From: Prunella strophiata
Taxonomy: Eukaryota; Chordata; Aves; Passeriformes; Prunellidae
Direction: 5' to 3'
DNA length: 64,000 nt
Assembly (NCBI GenBank): GCA_036583965.1
Contig: JAZBQD010000019.1
Location: forward strand, 1,975,006-2,039,005
The notes beneath the pieces are model-generated. The model was not told the DNA's origin, did not search any database, and saw only the letters and a program-made list of their open reading frames with translations. A program made the position numbers and the translations under genes. This document shows, piece by piece, positions 57,301-64,000 of this stretch (the stretch's first letter is position 1; every line of letters begins with the position of its first letter).

Positions 57301-60300
57301 TCTCCTCCACCTTTGTGGAATTGCCCAACACACACACAGAGCCAGGAGCAGATCCCACTGTTCCAGAGGCTGCCCCAAACAGGGCATCCTCAAAGGCTCT
57401 GGGGGATAAAAACTGACATCCAGGTAATGCCAGCCTGGCAAATTCTAAGAAAATCTGGGAGGCTTAAAGGCTCAGTGATTGAATCATGAAATTATCTGTA
57501 ATTTCTTGATAGAATACAAAACTTCTCATCTCCTACACAGCCTAGCCATGGATACACACTTTGTCATCACCTTCTAGCATCACCTCTTGCCCCAAATAAT
57601 CATGGAATCATTTAGGCTGGAAAATAAATTATGGAGTCCAGCCATTCCCCAGCAGTGCCCCATGTCCCCAAGTGCCACATCCACATGGCTCCATAAATGA
57701 AATTAAATCCATATTACAAAACTCAGACAACTCACCCAATTTAACATCTCCATGGTCTGTTAGGAGAATGTTTGCACCCTAAAAAAAAAGAATTAAAAAT
57801 CTTTATCAGGAATATTTTTCCTGCATTTGGAACTGTAAGATAAATTTCTCAAGGTTCCAAGTTACCTTTATATCTCTGTGCATTTTGCCCTTCATGTGTA
57901 AATAAGCAAGACCCTGGAAATAAAGGACACAATTAATTATTCTGCCATTTGTTAATATCCTACAAAGCCAATTCTATTTAATAAATTCAATTTTCTCAAT
58001 ATATTTGATTTGGAAATGGAGACATTTGAGATTTGCAGATAAGGGATGCTTCATCTTGTATTTCTTTGCTATCAGCAGTCACAAAATGAAAGAGAATTTT
58101 ATTTATCTGGTTACAGTATTTTACCCCCACACATCATTAAATTTACCACCACAGGGCAGGCAGGCAGTTCAAAATTTAAGCAAATATTTGCACTATGTCA
58201 CACTAGAAATTCTTGGTAATTTTTATTTACAGCATGGAAAATAACAGGTTACCTGGTATATTTATTGTTATATAATAAAATAACTGGTTAACTGGTTTCT
58301 GCTTGATTCCAATAGAAATGCTGGAACTGGACTAATTTTCTGTATCTACTTTATTTACATGGAATAAACACTTTATTTACATGGAATAAACACTTTATGG
58401 TGCACCTGCAGAAGTACAGTACCTGTAGAGTTTCTCTGCACACATAAGCAATTTGCAACTCTGACAGAGGTCCTGTTACTGGAAATAAAGATTCAAAAAT
58501 TCAATTTACAACACAGAGCACATAAATAACACTGTGAAGCAGCCAAAAAGTGGTTTGTCCATGCCGAAGTTAAAGGCTGCTTTTACATGATCTGTATTGT
58601 GCACTGAGCTGAAAAGAGGGGTTTGTTTGCTTGTTTTACAGAAAGGCTTTCTGTAAAAAAAACCCCAAACAGCATCACCACAGAGGACAATACCCACAGT
58701 GAGAAGAAAACCTGTTTTCACTGAATTAATTATTATTTTATGAGTGATTTTGTAGTACTCTGATATTGTCAAGAAACTAAAAGTGACATCTGCTAATATT
58801 TTAATATTAGAAATGGGAATGTTTCATATCAGGGACTTTCTAAGGGGCTTGGAATTATTTTAAGGATTTGTATTAAATAGTTGAAAAAGAAAGCAGAAAG
58901 AGCTCAGGCATCCAAAAACTCAGTGTTATCATTTAAAGGCCCAGCAAGTCCCCAACTGTTTTTCCAACAACTCCAATAAATTATTCTACAGCATCAACAA
59001 CTCCAGATGAAACTTCAGCAAGGAAAATAATACAAGAGTGAGATGGTAATTCACAGGGGGAGGAATAAAAGTCATTTTTCCTCTTTAAAGATCAAATTTT
59101 GAGATTTCCCAATGAAAACTGCTTTCTCACTTCACAGCCAACTGTTCTGCCATAAAATGTCAAATATTAAATGTCAAATACTATGTCAATATTAAAATAT
59201 CAATATTATAAATATTACAAATGCTGGTCACCATATCTGAAAAGTGCTCTCAAATCTACTGACTGTAGCTAAATTTCACTGTTTATGCCTCCCAAAACCC
59301 CCACATCCAGTGCCAACCATTCCCTGGAGGTTTATTATTTTATTTTTCTTTTTGCAGAAAGCTCCCCAAAGTAAAAAATGAAAATAATTGGCCAAGTACC
59401 ATGGTAAATGTCCTGGAGGGATCCCCCACCACAGTACTCCATGCATATCCACAGCTTCTCACGGCTGCCAAAACAAAATCAAAACACAGGCATCAGAAGC
59501 TGATTGATCTGGATGCAGAACAGAGTTAATCATCATAATTAAAATGATTTTCTATTAGTCTCCATCACTCTCTGTTAAAAATACACATTCTGATACATGA
59601 GCAGCAGTCACACTGTTATTAATACAAATTATCATGCTATTAATATAAAAATTCTCATGTTATCAATATAAAAATATTGATGTAAAAATATAAAATATAA
59701 TTTTCACCTATCAAAACAAAAGTTTTATGTCCAAGTCATTGAGAAATATTCAAACATCATTAAACATAAAAGGTGGTGCTTTAAGCCTACAACAAAACAC
59801 CTGAGGTTTATCTGCTATCAGCAAAATTACATTAAATACCACACTAAACTCAGTGTTTCAATCTTAAATTGAAATTACCTCATTATATCTAAAAAACTCT
59901 TCATGCCCTCCAAAATGCAGAATTAGAAATTCAGCTATTTAATTCCAGTTGAGTCCATTTGGGCTGCAGGGGTGATTTAAATGCAGCCCTCCAAGAAAAA
60001 GATGAAGTCTCATTGAAAAAAGACCAAGCAGGCAAAGTGCAGATTTACATTCCCACAGAGCCAAGTGATAAATGGCAGAGTTGCACAGAAATGGAGACTT
60101 TTCCCTGATTTCCTGTATAATATTTAATGTATAATATGGAATGTTTAATACTTTCCTGTATAATATTTAATGGAAGGTGCAGGGAGCTGGCACCACCTTG
60201 GTTCGGCCTCTGTTACACCAGAACTGTGAGAAATGCTATTACCAGCAGCTCAAATTTTTAACTCCCCAGCCATACTTTCATGGCCCAGACAACTATAATT

Positions 60301-60741
60301 AAATAAAATATCCAAAGGCAACTCTGCTCTAGAGAAATAATGAGCTGCTTTTCTATTAGAACTGATAAATGTGTGAGTAGGTCTGGATATGTTGCAAGAG
60401 TCTCCAAGGGAAAAGTTTTTTTTCTGTTCCTAGTGATAAAAATATTCCAGCCTTTTGGCCAGCAGAGAAAACAAAATATTAGTCACTTTTGTTTTTTAAA
60501 GCCAATTGGGTTGACTTTTAAAAAAAACCAAAAAACCAAGGGCAATTCAACCTCTGGAAGAAGATTTAATGAGGATACAAGGACTAAACCAGACTGGGAT
60601 TGTTTTAGGAGAGAAGCAGCAGGAATGTTGATATAAAAAATGGGATTTACCTGAGATAACTCCCAAAATAGGCGACTATGTTGCAATGTTTGCATTCTTT
60701 AACCATATATATCTCCTGCTGGATCAGTGAGAAGTCATCTC
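30613..60741 (-). CDS. MAP4K5: MAP4K5 (GCKR/KHS1), mitogen-activated protein kinase kinase kinase kinase 5, 5'-partial
   Basis: STE20/germinal-centre-like kinase acting upstream of JNK signalling (family knowledge). Thirty coding exons in the window splice in one frame, giving 821 complete residues (including a possible 15-codon cassette) after a 2-nt partial codon. The human protein is about 846 residues, so roughly the first 65 residues, with the Gly loop and the ATP-binding Lys, lie right of the window. Visible: catalytic HRDIK (57866-57913), DFG (56508-56580), MAPE (54630-54761), the end of the kinase domain (52695-52776), an acidic linker, SH3-binding PPPLPPK (47251-47293), then the citron-homology (CNH) domain from 43846 to the C-terminus [12 protein letters not shown]. 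No broken exon was seen among those assigned. Introns carry an exon duplication, minisatellites and an LTR. The 3' end faces CDKL1 in tandem. Confidence 0.95.
30885..30966 (+). mobile_element. CR1-like 3' terminus
   Basis: GGAACTGGATGATTTTTAAG, then GTCCCTTCCAACCCAATCCA. Confidence 0.7.
31490..31625 (+). mobile_element. CR1-like 3' end
   Basis: AGTGGAAGGTGGCCCTGCCC ... ACCAGTCTGGGATTCTGTGG. Confidence 0.7.
32118..32173 (-). CDS. MAP4K5: MAP4K5 exon (window no. 29)
   Basis: 56 bp: [18 protein letters not shown] plus 2 nt. Donor GTAATC. Confidence 0.94.
32653..32780. repeat. 32-bp minisatellite, about 4 copies
   Basis: Unit TTCATTTTGTGCCCATTTTG plus GTCCATCTTGGG. A GTCC/GTTC variant marks the later copies. 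In a MAP4K5 intron. Confidence 0.9.
32979..33049 (-). CDS. MAP4K5: MAP4K5 exon (window no. 28)
   Basis: 71 bp: [20 protein letters not shown] then SDE. Acceptor TTGCAG, donor GTAAGT. Confidence 0.95.
33611..33703 (-). CDS. MAP4K5: MAP4K5 exon (window no. 27)
   Basis: 93 bp: (K)[19 protein letters not shown], then [11 protein letters not shown]. Acceptor TTGAG, donor GTGAGT. Confidence 0.94.
34114..34182 (-). CDS. MAP4K5: MAP4K5 exon (window no. 26)
   Basis: 69 bp: [20 protein letters not shown] then LD. Acceptor CCCCAG, donor GTGAGT. Confidence 0.95.
35294..35560 (-). mobile_element. CR1-like LINE 3' fragment
   Basis: AATCACAGAATAGCTGGGAT, then the GCCTTGGGCACTGCCAGGGA segment. Adjacent to MAP4K5 exon 25. 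Confidence 0.8.
35685..35862 (-). CDS. MAP4K5: MAP4K5 exon (window no. 25)
   Basis: 178 bp: [33 protein letters not shown], then [20 protein letters not shown]. The first 42 bp and the upstream intron are duplicated at 36086 onward. Confidence 0.95.
36086..36127 (-). pseudogene. MAP4K5: Partial duplicate of MAP4K5 exon 25 (first 42 bp)
   Basis: Identical to the first 14 codons of the exon at 35685-35862, including the upstream TTGCAG acceptor. It then runs directly into TAG with no donor. Part of a tandem duplication of 35821-36085. Confidence 0.85.
36233..36327. repeat. (ATT)n microsatellite
   Basis: About 32 perfect ATT/TAT triplets. The paralogous place in copy 1 (about 35955-35985) has no such expansion. 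Confidence 0.97.
36420..38232. repeat. AT-rich compound minisatellite, array 1
   Basis: Higher-order tandem array mixing an 18-bp unit (TATTACTGTATTATTGTG) with longer units holding TATTTATAAATGGTAT and a palindrome TTTCTACTCT..AGAGTAGAAA. In a MAP4K5 intron. Confidence 0.92.
38506..38609 (-). CDS. MAP4K5: MAP4K5 exon (window no. 24)
   Basis: 104 bp: (V)[19 protein letters not shown], then [15 protein letters not shown]. Sits alone between two introns loaded with the same AT-rich minisatellite. Confidence 0.95.
38748..38835 (-). mobile_element. Short CR1-like 3' end
   Basis: GAGGCTTGGAAGGGACCTTG; diverged. Confidence 0.5.
39160..40190. repeat. AT-rich minisatellite, array 2
   Basis: Same family as array 1, in the neighbouring MAP4K5 intron. 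39505-39966 is about 25 consecutive copies of the 18-bp unit. Confidence 0.95.
40272..40380 (+). mobile_element. CR1-like 3' end
   Basis: TGTGGCACTTGGGGATGTGG, then GGGGGCTTTTCCAGCCTTGG and a CAGGATTCTGAT terminus. Confidence 0.7.
40590..40745 (-). mobile_element. CR1-like internal fragment
   Basis: CATCTCTCCCTGCCCTCTGG and the TAGCTCCTTCAGGCACTG segment, parallel to part of 41776-42156. Confidence 0.6.
40904..40962 (-). CDS. MAP4K5: MAP4K5 exon (window no. 23)
   Basis: 59 bp: [19 protein letters not shown] with split codons at both ends. Acceptor TTCCAG, donor GTGAGC. Confidence 0.94.
41095..41209 (-). CDS. MAP4K5: MAP4K5 exon (window no. 22)
   Basis: 115 bp: [20 protein letters not shown], then [17 protein letters not shown]. 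Donor GTACAA. Confidence 0.95.
41776..42156 (-). mobile_element. CR1-like LINE 3' fragment
   Basis: CATTAAATCCCACCCAGTGC, GCTGCTCCAGCCCCAGTGCC and the CTGGAGCCCCTTCAGGCCCT segment. The terminal 30 or so bp are repeated twice at the left end (41790-41850). Confidence 0.8.
42241..42301 (-). CDS. MAP4K5: MAP4K5 exon (window no. 21)
   Basis: 61 bp: [20 protein letters not shown] plus 1 nt. Joins to the next exon as LSGK, one residue shorter than the human LSEGK I recall. Confidence 0.94.
42480..42622 (+). mobile_element. CR1-like 3' end
   Basis: GTCCAAGGCCAGGCTGGACA ... TTCCCTTCCATCCCAAACCA. Opposite in orientation to 41776-42156. Confidence 0.8.
43562..43641 (-). CDS. MAP4K5: MAP4K5 exon (window no. 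20)
   Basis: 80 bp: (D)[19 protein letters not shown] then HEATMEQ, CNH domain. Confidence 0.95.
43762..43846 (-). CDS. MAP4K5: MAP4K5 exon (window no. 19, start of CNH domain)
   Basis: 85 bp: [20 protein letters not shown] then SWIHPDTK. First strand of the CNH beta-propeller. Donor GTAAAG. Confidence 0.95.
44015..44150 (+). mobile_element. CR1-like 3' end
   Basis: GATGTGGCATTTGGGGACAA, then GAGAGCTTTTCCAATCTGAA. Confidence 0.7.
44506..44547 (-). CDS. MAP4K5: MAP4K5 exon (window no. 18)
   Basis: 42 bp, 14 codons: [14 protein letters not shown], matching the mammalian protein. A second, altered copy lies at 45643-45684. Confidence 0.94.
44642..44739 (-). CDS. MAP4K5: MAP4K5 exon (window no. 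17)
   Basis: 98 bp: [20 protein letters not shown] then [12 protein letters not shown]. Donor GTAGGT. Its last 20 or so bp recur at about 45778-45800 in the duplicated block. Confidence 0.93.
44918..45420. repeat. 39-bp minisatellite, array 1
   Basis: About 13 nearly perfect copies of a 39-bp unit containing CCCCACACATTCATTG and TTTTTTCTCCTGTGC. Because 39 is a multiple of 3, several frames stay open; these are not genes. Confidence 0.95.
45643..45684 (-). pseudogene. MAP4K5: Duplicate of MAP4K5 exon 18 inside an intron
   Basis: A second 42-bp copy of exon 44506-44547, with acceptor CCACAG and donor GTAAGA intact. One T lost and one base gained leave it in frame but change the middle: [14 protein letters not shown]. 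It lies in the intron upstream (minus sense) of the real exon 17. It could be a decayed duplicate, a rarely used exon, or an assembly artefact. Confidence 0.75.
45803..46268. repeat. 39-bp minisatellite, array 2
   Basis: About 12 copies of the same 39-bp unit as array 1, with a few variants (one CCCTGCCC unit, one shortened T-run). Lies in the same MAP4K5 intron. Confidence 0.95.
46488..46698 (-). CDS. MAP4K5: MAP4K5 exon (window no. 16, linker)
   Basis: 211 bp, 70 codons + 1 nt: [33 protein letters not shown], then a Ser/Met-rich stretch ending RYSDL. The last 20 or so residues appear to be an insertion relative to mammals. Donor GTAAAT. Confidence 0.9.
46870..47135 (+). mobile_element. CR1 LINE 3' fragment
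   Basis: GCCAGGGGAGGTTTGGGTTG, then GGATGATCCCTGTGGGTCCC; the best match here to the classic CR1 3' region. Confidence 0.85.
47251..47293 (-). CDS. MAP4K5: MAP4K5 exon (window no. 15, SH3-binding motif)
   Basis: 43 bp: [14 protein letters not shown], a Pro-rich SH3 ligand typical of the GCK-I kinases. Acceptor TTGCAG, donor GTGAGA. Confidence 0.93.
47570..47870 (+). mobile_element. CR1-like LINE 3' fragment
   Basis: GGACAAGGGGGAATGGTTTT, GCCCAGAGCAGCTGTGGCTG and a CCATTCTGGGATTCC terminus. Confidence 0.85.
48163..48207 (-). CDS. MAP4K5: MAP4K5 candidate cassette exon (window no. 14)
   Basis: 45 bp with acceptor CCTTAG and consensus donor GTGAGT. Both flanking phases match, so it can be included or skipped without changing frame. 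It reads (K)[14 protein letters not shown](E). It is not in the human protein as I recall it, so transcript evidence is needed. Confidence 0.6.
48625..48651. repeat. Poly(A) run
   Basis: About 27 uninterrupted A with no recognised retroposed sequence before it. Confidence 0.85.
48885..49050 (+). mobile_element. CR1-like 3' end
   Basis: GCTGGACAGGGCTTGGAGCA ... CCCTTCCAACCCAAACCTTT. Confidence 0.8.
50584..50645 (-). CDS. MAP4K5: MAP4K5 exon (window no. 13)
   Basis: 62 bp: [20 protein letters not shown] plus 2 nt. The WNPFVDG core is conserved; the N-terminal half is more divergent from mammals. Donor GTAAGT. Confidence 0.92.
51043..51101 (-). CDS. MAP4K5: MAP4K5 exon (window no. 12)
   Basis: 59 bp: (F)[19 protein letters not shown]. 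Donor GTAAGG. Confidence 0.94.
51500..51590. repeat. AAGTAACT/AGTAAATA-type short tandem repeat
   Basis: Degenerate 8-11 bp units in a MAP4K5 intron. Confidence 0.7.
51757..51835 (-). CDS. MAP4K5: MAP4K5 exon (window no. 11)
   Basis: 79 bp: [20 protein letters not shown] then TASEIN. Acceptor CTGCAG, donor GTGAGT. Confidence 0.95.
51986..52102 (-). CDS. MAP4K5: MAP4K5 exon (window no. 10)
   Basis: 117 bp, 39 codons: [32 protein letters not shown], then the acidic VDDDDFE. Confidence 0.95.
52695..52776 (-). CDS. MAP4K5: MAP4K5 exon (window no. 9)
   Basis: 82 bp: [20 protein letters not shown] then TADRLLS, the end of the kinase domain with its conserved KKRP. Confidence 0.95.
53270..53332 (-). 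CDS. MAP4K5: MAP4K5 exon (window no. 8)
   Basis: 63 bp: [20 protein letters not shown] with split codons at both ends. Donor GTAGGT. Confidence 0.94.
53605..53702 (-). mobile_element. CR1-like 3' end
   Basis: AATGGTTTGGGTTGGAAGGG, then CCATGGGCAGGGACACCTTC. A shorter piece of the same terminus is at 53190-53235. Confidence 0.8.
53748..54449 (+). mobile_element. Solo LTR-like element in MAP4K5 intron
   Basis: About 700 bp starting TGTCTTAGGTTGG and ending CAAACCAAGACA, near-inverted termini in TG...CA form. An AGTAAA signal lies upstream of the GAACTGTTATTCC segment. The flanking CATTC and CATCA are an imperfect target duplication. It resembles avian ERV LTRs; no internal coding region. Family not determined. 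Confidence 0.65.
54630..54761 (-). CDS. MAP4K5: MAP4K5 exon (window no. 7)
   Basis: 132 bp: [20 protein letters not shown], then [16 protein letters not shown] and FDLHPM. Donor GTTTGT is non-consensus at +3 but phase and homology fit. Confidence 0.94.
54850..55058 (-). mobile_element. CR1-like LINE 3' fragment
   Basis: ATCATGGAGTCCAACCCAGC, then CCAGGCTTTGTTAAACACAC. Counterpart of the subfamily at 7735-7972. Confidence 0.8.
55229..55842. repeat. Nested AT-rich tandem duplications
   Basis: TATGTTCAGATTGGGTTTTG occurs at about 55261 and 55507 in paired blocks. A second pair of about 127 bp (TTTATTTCAGGGGTTTGGGT) lies at 55584-55710 and 55711-55842. Confidence 0.85.
56085..56120. promoter_or_regulatory. 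Three ATTTGCAT octamers at 14-bp spacing
   Basis: POU/Oct-type ATTTGCAT at 56085-56092, 56099-56106 and 56113-56120, each followed by AT. In a MAP4K5 intron. Function is inferred from the motif only. Confidence 0.55.
56508..56580 (-). CDS. MAP4K5: MAP4K5 exon (window no. 6, DFG and activation loop)
   Basis: 73 bp: (A)[19 protein letters not shown], then GTPYW. STE20-type activation segment. Donor GTAAGA. Confidence 0.95.
57598..57695 (-). mobile_element. Short CR1-like 3' end
   Basis: AATCATGGAATCATTTAGGC, then CCCCAAGTGCCACATCCACA. Confidence 0.65.
57736..57778 (-). CDS. MAP4K5: MAP4K5 exon (window no. 5)
   Basis: 43 bp: [14 protein letters not shown] plus 1 nt. N of GANIL is the Mg-binding Asn. 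Acceptor is a T-run plus AG. Confidence 0.95.
57866..57913 (-). CDS. MAP4K5: MAP4K5 exon (window no. 4, catalytic loop)
   Basis: 48 bp, 16 codons: [16 protein letters not shown], with the catalytic HRD Asp. Donor GTAACT. Confidence 0.95.
58423..58478 (-). CDS. MAP4K5: MAP4K5 exon (window no. 3)
   Basis: 56 bp: (V)[18 protein letters not shown]. Donor GTACTG, acceptor TTCCAG. Confidence 0.94.
58479..59399 (-). other. MAP4K5: MAP4K5 intron between window exons 2 and 3
   Basis: AT-rich, no recognised repeat or exon; a short ATGTCAAATATTAA-type duplication lies near 59155-59185. Confidence 0.5.
59400..59464 (-). CDS. MAP4K5: MAP4K5 exon (window no. 2, hinge)
   Basis: 65 bp: [20 protein letters not shown] plus His. 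Hinge MEYCGGGS. Donor GTACTT. Confidence 0.95.
60651..60741 (-). CDS. MAP4K5: MAP4K5 exon (window no. 1, kinase N-lobe)
   Basis: 91 bp: [20 protein letters not shown], then IVAYFGSYL; helix C region. Acceptor TTTCAG, donor GTAAAT. Begins with 2 nt of a split Gly codon, so earlier exons lie beyond 64000. Confidence 0.94.
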
Positions 60742-60934
60742 CTGAAAAACAGGAAGCAGCCAGGGTTACATCATGAAGGTTCAGAGAGCTCTGGAGGGAT
60801 GCACAGAATTTGGGGAAACATTCCAAGGGTCTGGATCCTGGCCCAACCCTTGAGCACAGCAGCCCATCCCCCCAGCTGCATTCCTGTGCTGTGCTTTGCT
60901 GAGGTGCTGCATTTTGGCTCCTTTTTTCTACCTC

Positions 60935-61471
60935 TGCTGAGGTTGGGATTGCAGGCACTCAAGACCATAGTTCACATTCAGGCTCAGATGTTTGTTAGTT
61001 CTTATCTCTGTCAGAGTCTCACAAACCCTGAGTTCTGCAGCACTTCACTCCAACAAACTCAAAATGGAGCCCATCTCTCTCTCTACAAGGCCTTTTAAGG
61101 ATAAACTGTCCCATTAAGAAATGACACCTCAATTATTTTCACTTTTAACCCAATAACCAACCACCCATGCCCATAATGGGGACTTTTTTATCCAATTACA
61201 CAAAACCACCCAAACCCATGGAGAAGAAGCTGAAGAAGAAGGAGCAGCCTCCACCCTAAAACCTCCATCTTGCTTTATATCTATTACTAACCTAAAACCC
61301 CAAACTCTTTAAGTTTTCCACCCTGTGATATCTCACACTTCTGTTCAAACTCCACACCCACAATCCCAGTTCTGTCATTCCATTCTGGAAGCTTCTCCAC
61401 AGCCTCAGGTCAATGCAGAGTTCTCTTGGGGGTCAGAGCCTGGCAGCACAGAAAGTCTGAAATTCTCAGCA
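60935..61471 (-). mobile_element. Solo LTR, family shared with 63704-64000
   Basis: 537 bp with perfect 7-bp inverted ends TGCTGAG...CTCAGCA. Its first 300 or so bp (minus sense) match the element at the right edge in opposite orientation. No clear target duplication, so boundaries come from the termini only. Confidence 0.7.
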
Positions 61472-62144
61472 TCCTGAACTCCAACAGTGAGGCACAAATA
61501 TTTTTTTAAGACCAAGAGAACAAGGCTTGAACAAATATTTCTTGAAGACCAACAGAGCTGGTGGCCTGAGAGTGACCACGAGTTCAGAGGGTTCCAGGAA
61601 AGCAGCGCAGGGATCCAGGCAGGGACGGCAGTAAATTCAAAATTTACTTTTCAAGCTTTGTTTCCATCCAGCTGCTCCCAGCACAAGGCTCCCAGCAGTG
61701 AGGATTGCTGAATTCCAGAGCTCCAAGAGTGGAGCCCACATCCCACAGGCTGGTTGTGAGGAATATTGCATTCCCAAGGGACCTGGATGGAGCATAAGAG
61801 CCTGCACACCCACTCAGCTGACTCAGAGCTCAGGAGGGGGGGCTGGGTGATTGTGCACATTGGCACATCCTAAAAGTATTTTTTTTTGGTGAAAAAAAAA
61901 AAAAAAGGATCTACTAAAAAATTCCATTATGAGCAGGGCATGTTTCTGCCACTTTAACATAAAAGGGTAATTTTTTATAAATTAAAAAAGCAATCATTTC
62001 AGAGATGTATTTTTTGTTTGTATTGATACAGATAATAAATCCTCTTGAGAGAATTTCCAAGCAGAGGACATTCTCCCCAGAATCCTGAACTCAAACCCTG
62101 CAGCTCTGCTTTCATTATTTTATAAATTATTAACTTTTTGCATC
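61472..62144 (-). other. MAP4K5: MAP4K5 5' intron, unassigned part
   Basis: Between the LTR and a CR1 copy. No further MAP4K5 coding exon was found anywhere in 60742-64000. Confidence 0.5.
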
Positions 62145-62396
62145 CTTTGGCATGGAAGGACAAGGGGAATGGCTTTAAGCTGAAGGAAGGGACATTTAGA
62201 TGGGATATGAGGAAGAAATTCTGCCCTGGGAGGGTGGGCAGGCCCTGGCACAGGGTGCCCAGAGCAGCTGTGGCTGCCCCTGGATCCCTGGCAGTGCCCA
62301 AGGCCAGGTTGGAGCATCCTGGGACAGTGGAAGGTTCCTGCCTGGAATGGGATGAGATTTAATGTCCCCTGCAATCCAAATTATTCTGGGATGTTT
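62145..62396 (+). mobile_element. CR1-like LINE 3' fragment
   Basis: GGACAAGGGGAATGGCTTTA, GCCCAGAGCAGCTGTGGCTG, then a diverged terminus. Confidence 0.8.
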
Positions 62397-63079
62397 ACTT
62401 TTGTTTCAAGTTTCCCCAATAAAATTCCCTCCTATATTAAAGTCAGGGATGTCCAACCCAGAAAACATGAAGAGCTTTATCCTGCTCCCTTTAATTTAGA
62501 TGATTTTGACAAGTCCAAGAGGACTCAAGCACTGGTGTAAATTGAATTCTTCATGTGTTTATTTAAGTAGCAGCACAGCTAATATTTTTTAATAACCTCT
62601 TTTAAAACAGATGTTTATATTTGCTGAGCTTTGAGGCAGCTTCCCTGAGAACAGTGTCACTGGCAAAAGTGTGTTGTAAAAGAAATTATCACAACCTTTA
62701 TGTCTCAGTGACTGCCAGGCTTTTATTTAAGAAAATAAATACAAAATACAAAGGTAAAAGGGAACCAGCTCACAGGAATCCACCCCTGACTGATTTAAGT
62801 AAATCCTCAAGGGGTTCTTGATGTTGAATTATATGAAAAAACACTTCACTGGGGCAGGAAAACAGTAGTAGAGAAGTTTCAAATGTCAAGAGGCTTTTTA
62901 TAAACATCAGTAGTATTTTTTCGACCAATGAAAAAGAGAAAAGGCAACACAATTTCCATAAAATTAGCACAGATTTCACACTGGGCTTGGTTTAGGGGTT
63001 CCTTGCAGCAACAGCTTTGCTTGGATTCACACATCCTGCTTATAAATGATCACTGTGAGTGAAGGATTCCTGAGTTTAG

Positions 63080-63350
63080 AGAATCATGGATTGGTTTGGG
63101 TTGGAAGGGAACTTAAATCCCATCTCATCCCACCCCTTCCACTGTCCCAGGCTGCTCCAAGCCCTGTCCAGCCTGGCCTTGGGCACTGCCAGGGATCCAG
63201 GGGCAGCCACAGCTGCTCTGGGCACCCTGTGCCAGGGCCTGCCCACCCACCCAGCCAGGAATTCCTTCTCAATATTCAATTTAAATCTACCCTTTCCCAA
63301 TTTAAAGCAATTCCCCCTTGTCCTGTCCCTCCAGGCCCTTGTTCAAAGCC
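63080..63350 (-). mobile_element. CR1-like LINE 3' fragment
   Basis: GAATCATGGATTGGTTTGGG, then GGCTGCTCCAAGCCCTGTCC. In opposite orientation to 62145-62396, about 700 bp away. Confidence 0.85.
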
Positions 63351-63703
63351 CCCCTCATTCATTTTTATAAGATTCTTTCATTTAAGCTTAAATCTCATGG
63401 ATTCATTCCTCCCATTTCTCCAACAAACTTCCCTAAAGGAAATTGTTGAATTTTCTTAGACAACAACTGGAGCATTTTCAAACTACTCAAGTATTTTCAA
63501 GAAAGTCAAATCTAAACGAGGTTAAAAGCAAAATCCTCCCAACCCCACACTGAAAAAATTCCATCCTTTCTCCACCACCCATTGTCCATGAGCTCAGAGG
63601 ATCCTAATGCCAAATCCCAGTGGCCTCTTCAAATCAAAGAATCCTTGAAATGTCAGCTGCAGCCTTTCAGCACAGCTGAATCTTGACCTGTTGGAACCTT
63701 GGA

Positions 63704-64000
63704 TGCTGAGAATTTCAGACTTTCTGTGCTGCAGAGACTCTGACCCCCAAGAGAACTCTGCATTGACCTGAGGCTGTGGAAATGGCTTCCAGAATGGAAT
63801 GACAGAACTGGGATTGTGCGTGTGGAGTTTGAATAGAAGTGTGTAATACCACAGGGTGGAAAACTTAAGAGTTTAAGGTATTAGAATACAGTAATGTCTA
63901 TAAAGCAAGATGGAGGTTTTAGGGTGGAGGTTGGTCCTTCTTCAGCTTCTTCTCCATGGGTTTGGGTGGTTTTGTATAATTGGATAAAAAAGTCCCCATT
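63704..64000 (+). mobile_element. LTR, truncated by window end
   Basis: Starts TGCTGAGAATTTCAG and is closely similar to the reverse complement of about 61175-61471. Whether it is solo or the edge of a provirus cannot be told here. Confidence 0.7.

Noticed and set aside
60742..64000. Possible first exons of MAP4K5
   Set aside because: No segment encodes the Gly-rich loop or the ATP-binding Lys region with splice sites; these exons must lie beyond the window.

Overview
The window is vertebrate nuclear DNA from a bird, most likely a songbird. The proteins are clear vertebrate orthologues with many short GT-AG exons. The interspersed repeats are mainly short 3' ends of CR1-type LINEs plus a few solo LTRs, the usual repeat profile of an avian genome. 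The songbird assignment is an inference from the style of the LTRs and CR1 copies. There are no bacterial, plasmid, phage or CRISPR features.

Four protein-coding genes were assembled exon by exon. L2HGDH (- strand, 596-10261) has its first eight coding exons here and its last exons off the left edge. DMAC2L, formerly ATP5S (+ strand, 10597-13002), is complete in four coding exons and lies head-to-head with L2HGDH across a CpG-rich shared promoter. CDKL1 (- strand, 15214-26233) is complete in nine coding exons but carries a one-base insertion that breaks its frame in exon 4. MAP4K5 (- strand, 30613-60741) has 30 coding exons here, including one possible cassette exon; its first exons lie off the right edge. 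This order and orientation match the conserved block on human 14q21-q22, where SOS2 lies left and ATL1 right.

L2HGDH and DMAC2L encode mitochondrial proteins (removal of L-2-hydroxyglutarate; a factor linked to respiratory-chain and ATP synthase biogenesis). CDKL1 is a CMGC kinase linked to cilia, and MAP4K5 is a germinal-centre-kinase-like STE20 kinase feeding JNK signalling. They are neighbours by synteny and do not form one pathway.

Most of the remaining sequence is intronic. Notable structures are a 14-bp pyrimidine minisatellite with a strand switch beside L2HGDH exon 2, a solo LTR with target-site duplication at 9147-9789, and two 39-bp minisatellites flanking a duplicated MAP4K5 exon (44.3-46.3 kb). 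There is also a tandem duplication carrying the first 42 bp of another MAP4K5 exon next to an expanded ATT microsatellite (35.8-36.4 kb). An AT-rich 18-bp minisatellite family occupies two adjacent MAP4K5 introns, and a second LTR family is present in inverted orientation at 60.9 and 63.7 kb.

I found no previously undescribed multi-gene system. The observations most worth follow-up are the CDKL1 frameshift, the duplicated MAP4K5 exons and the candidate cassette exon. Several could be assembly errors in repeats or homopolymers, so raw-read checks come first.
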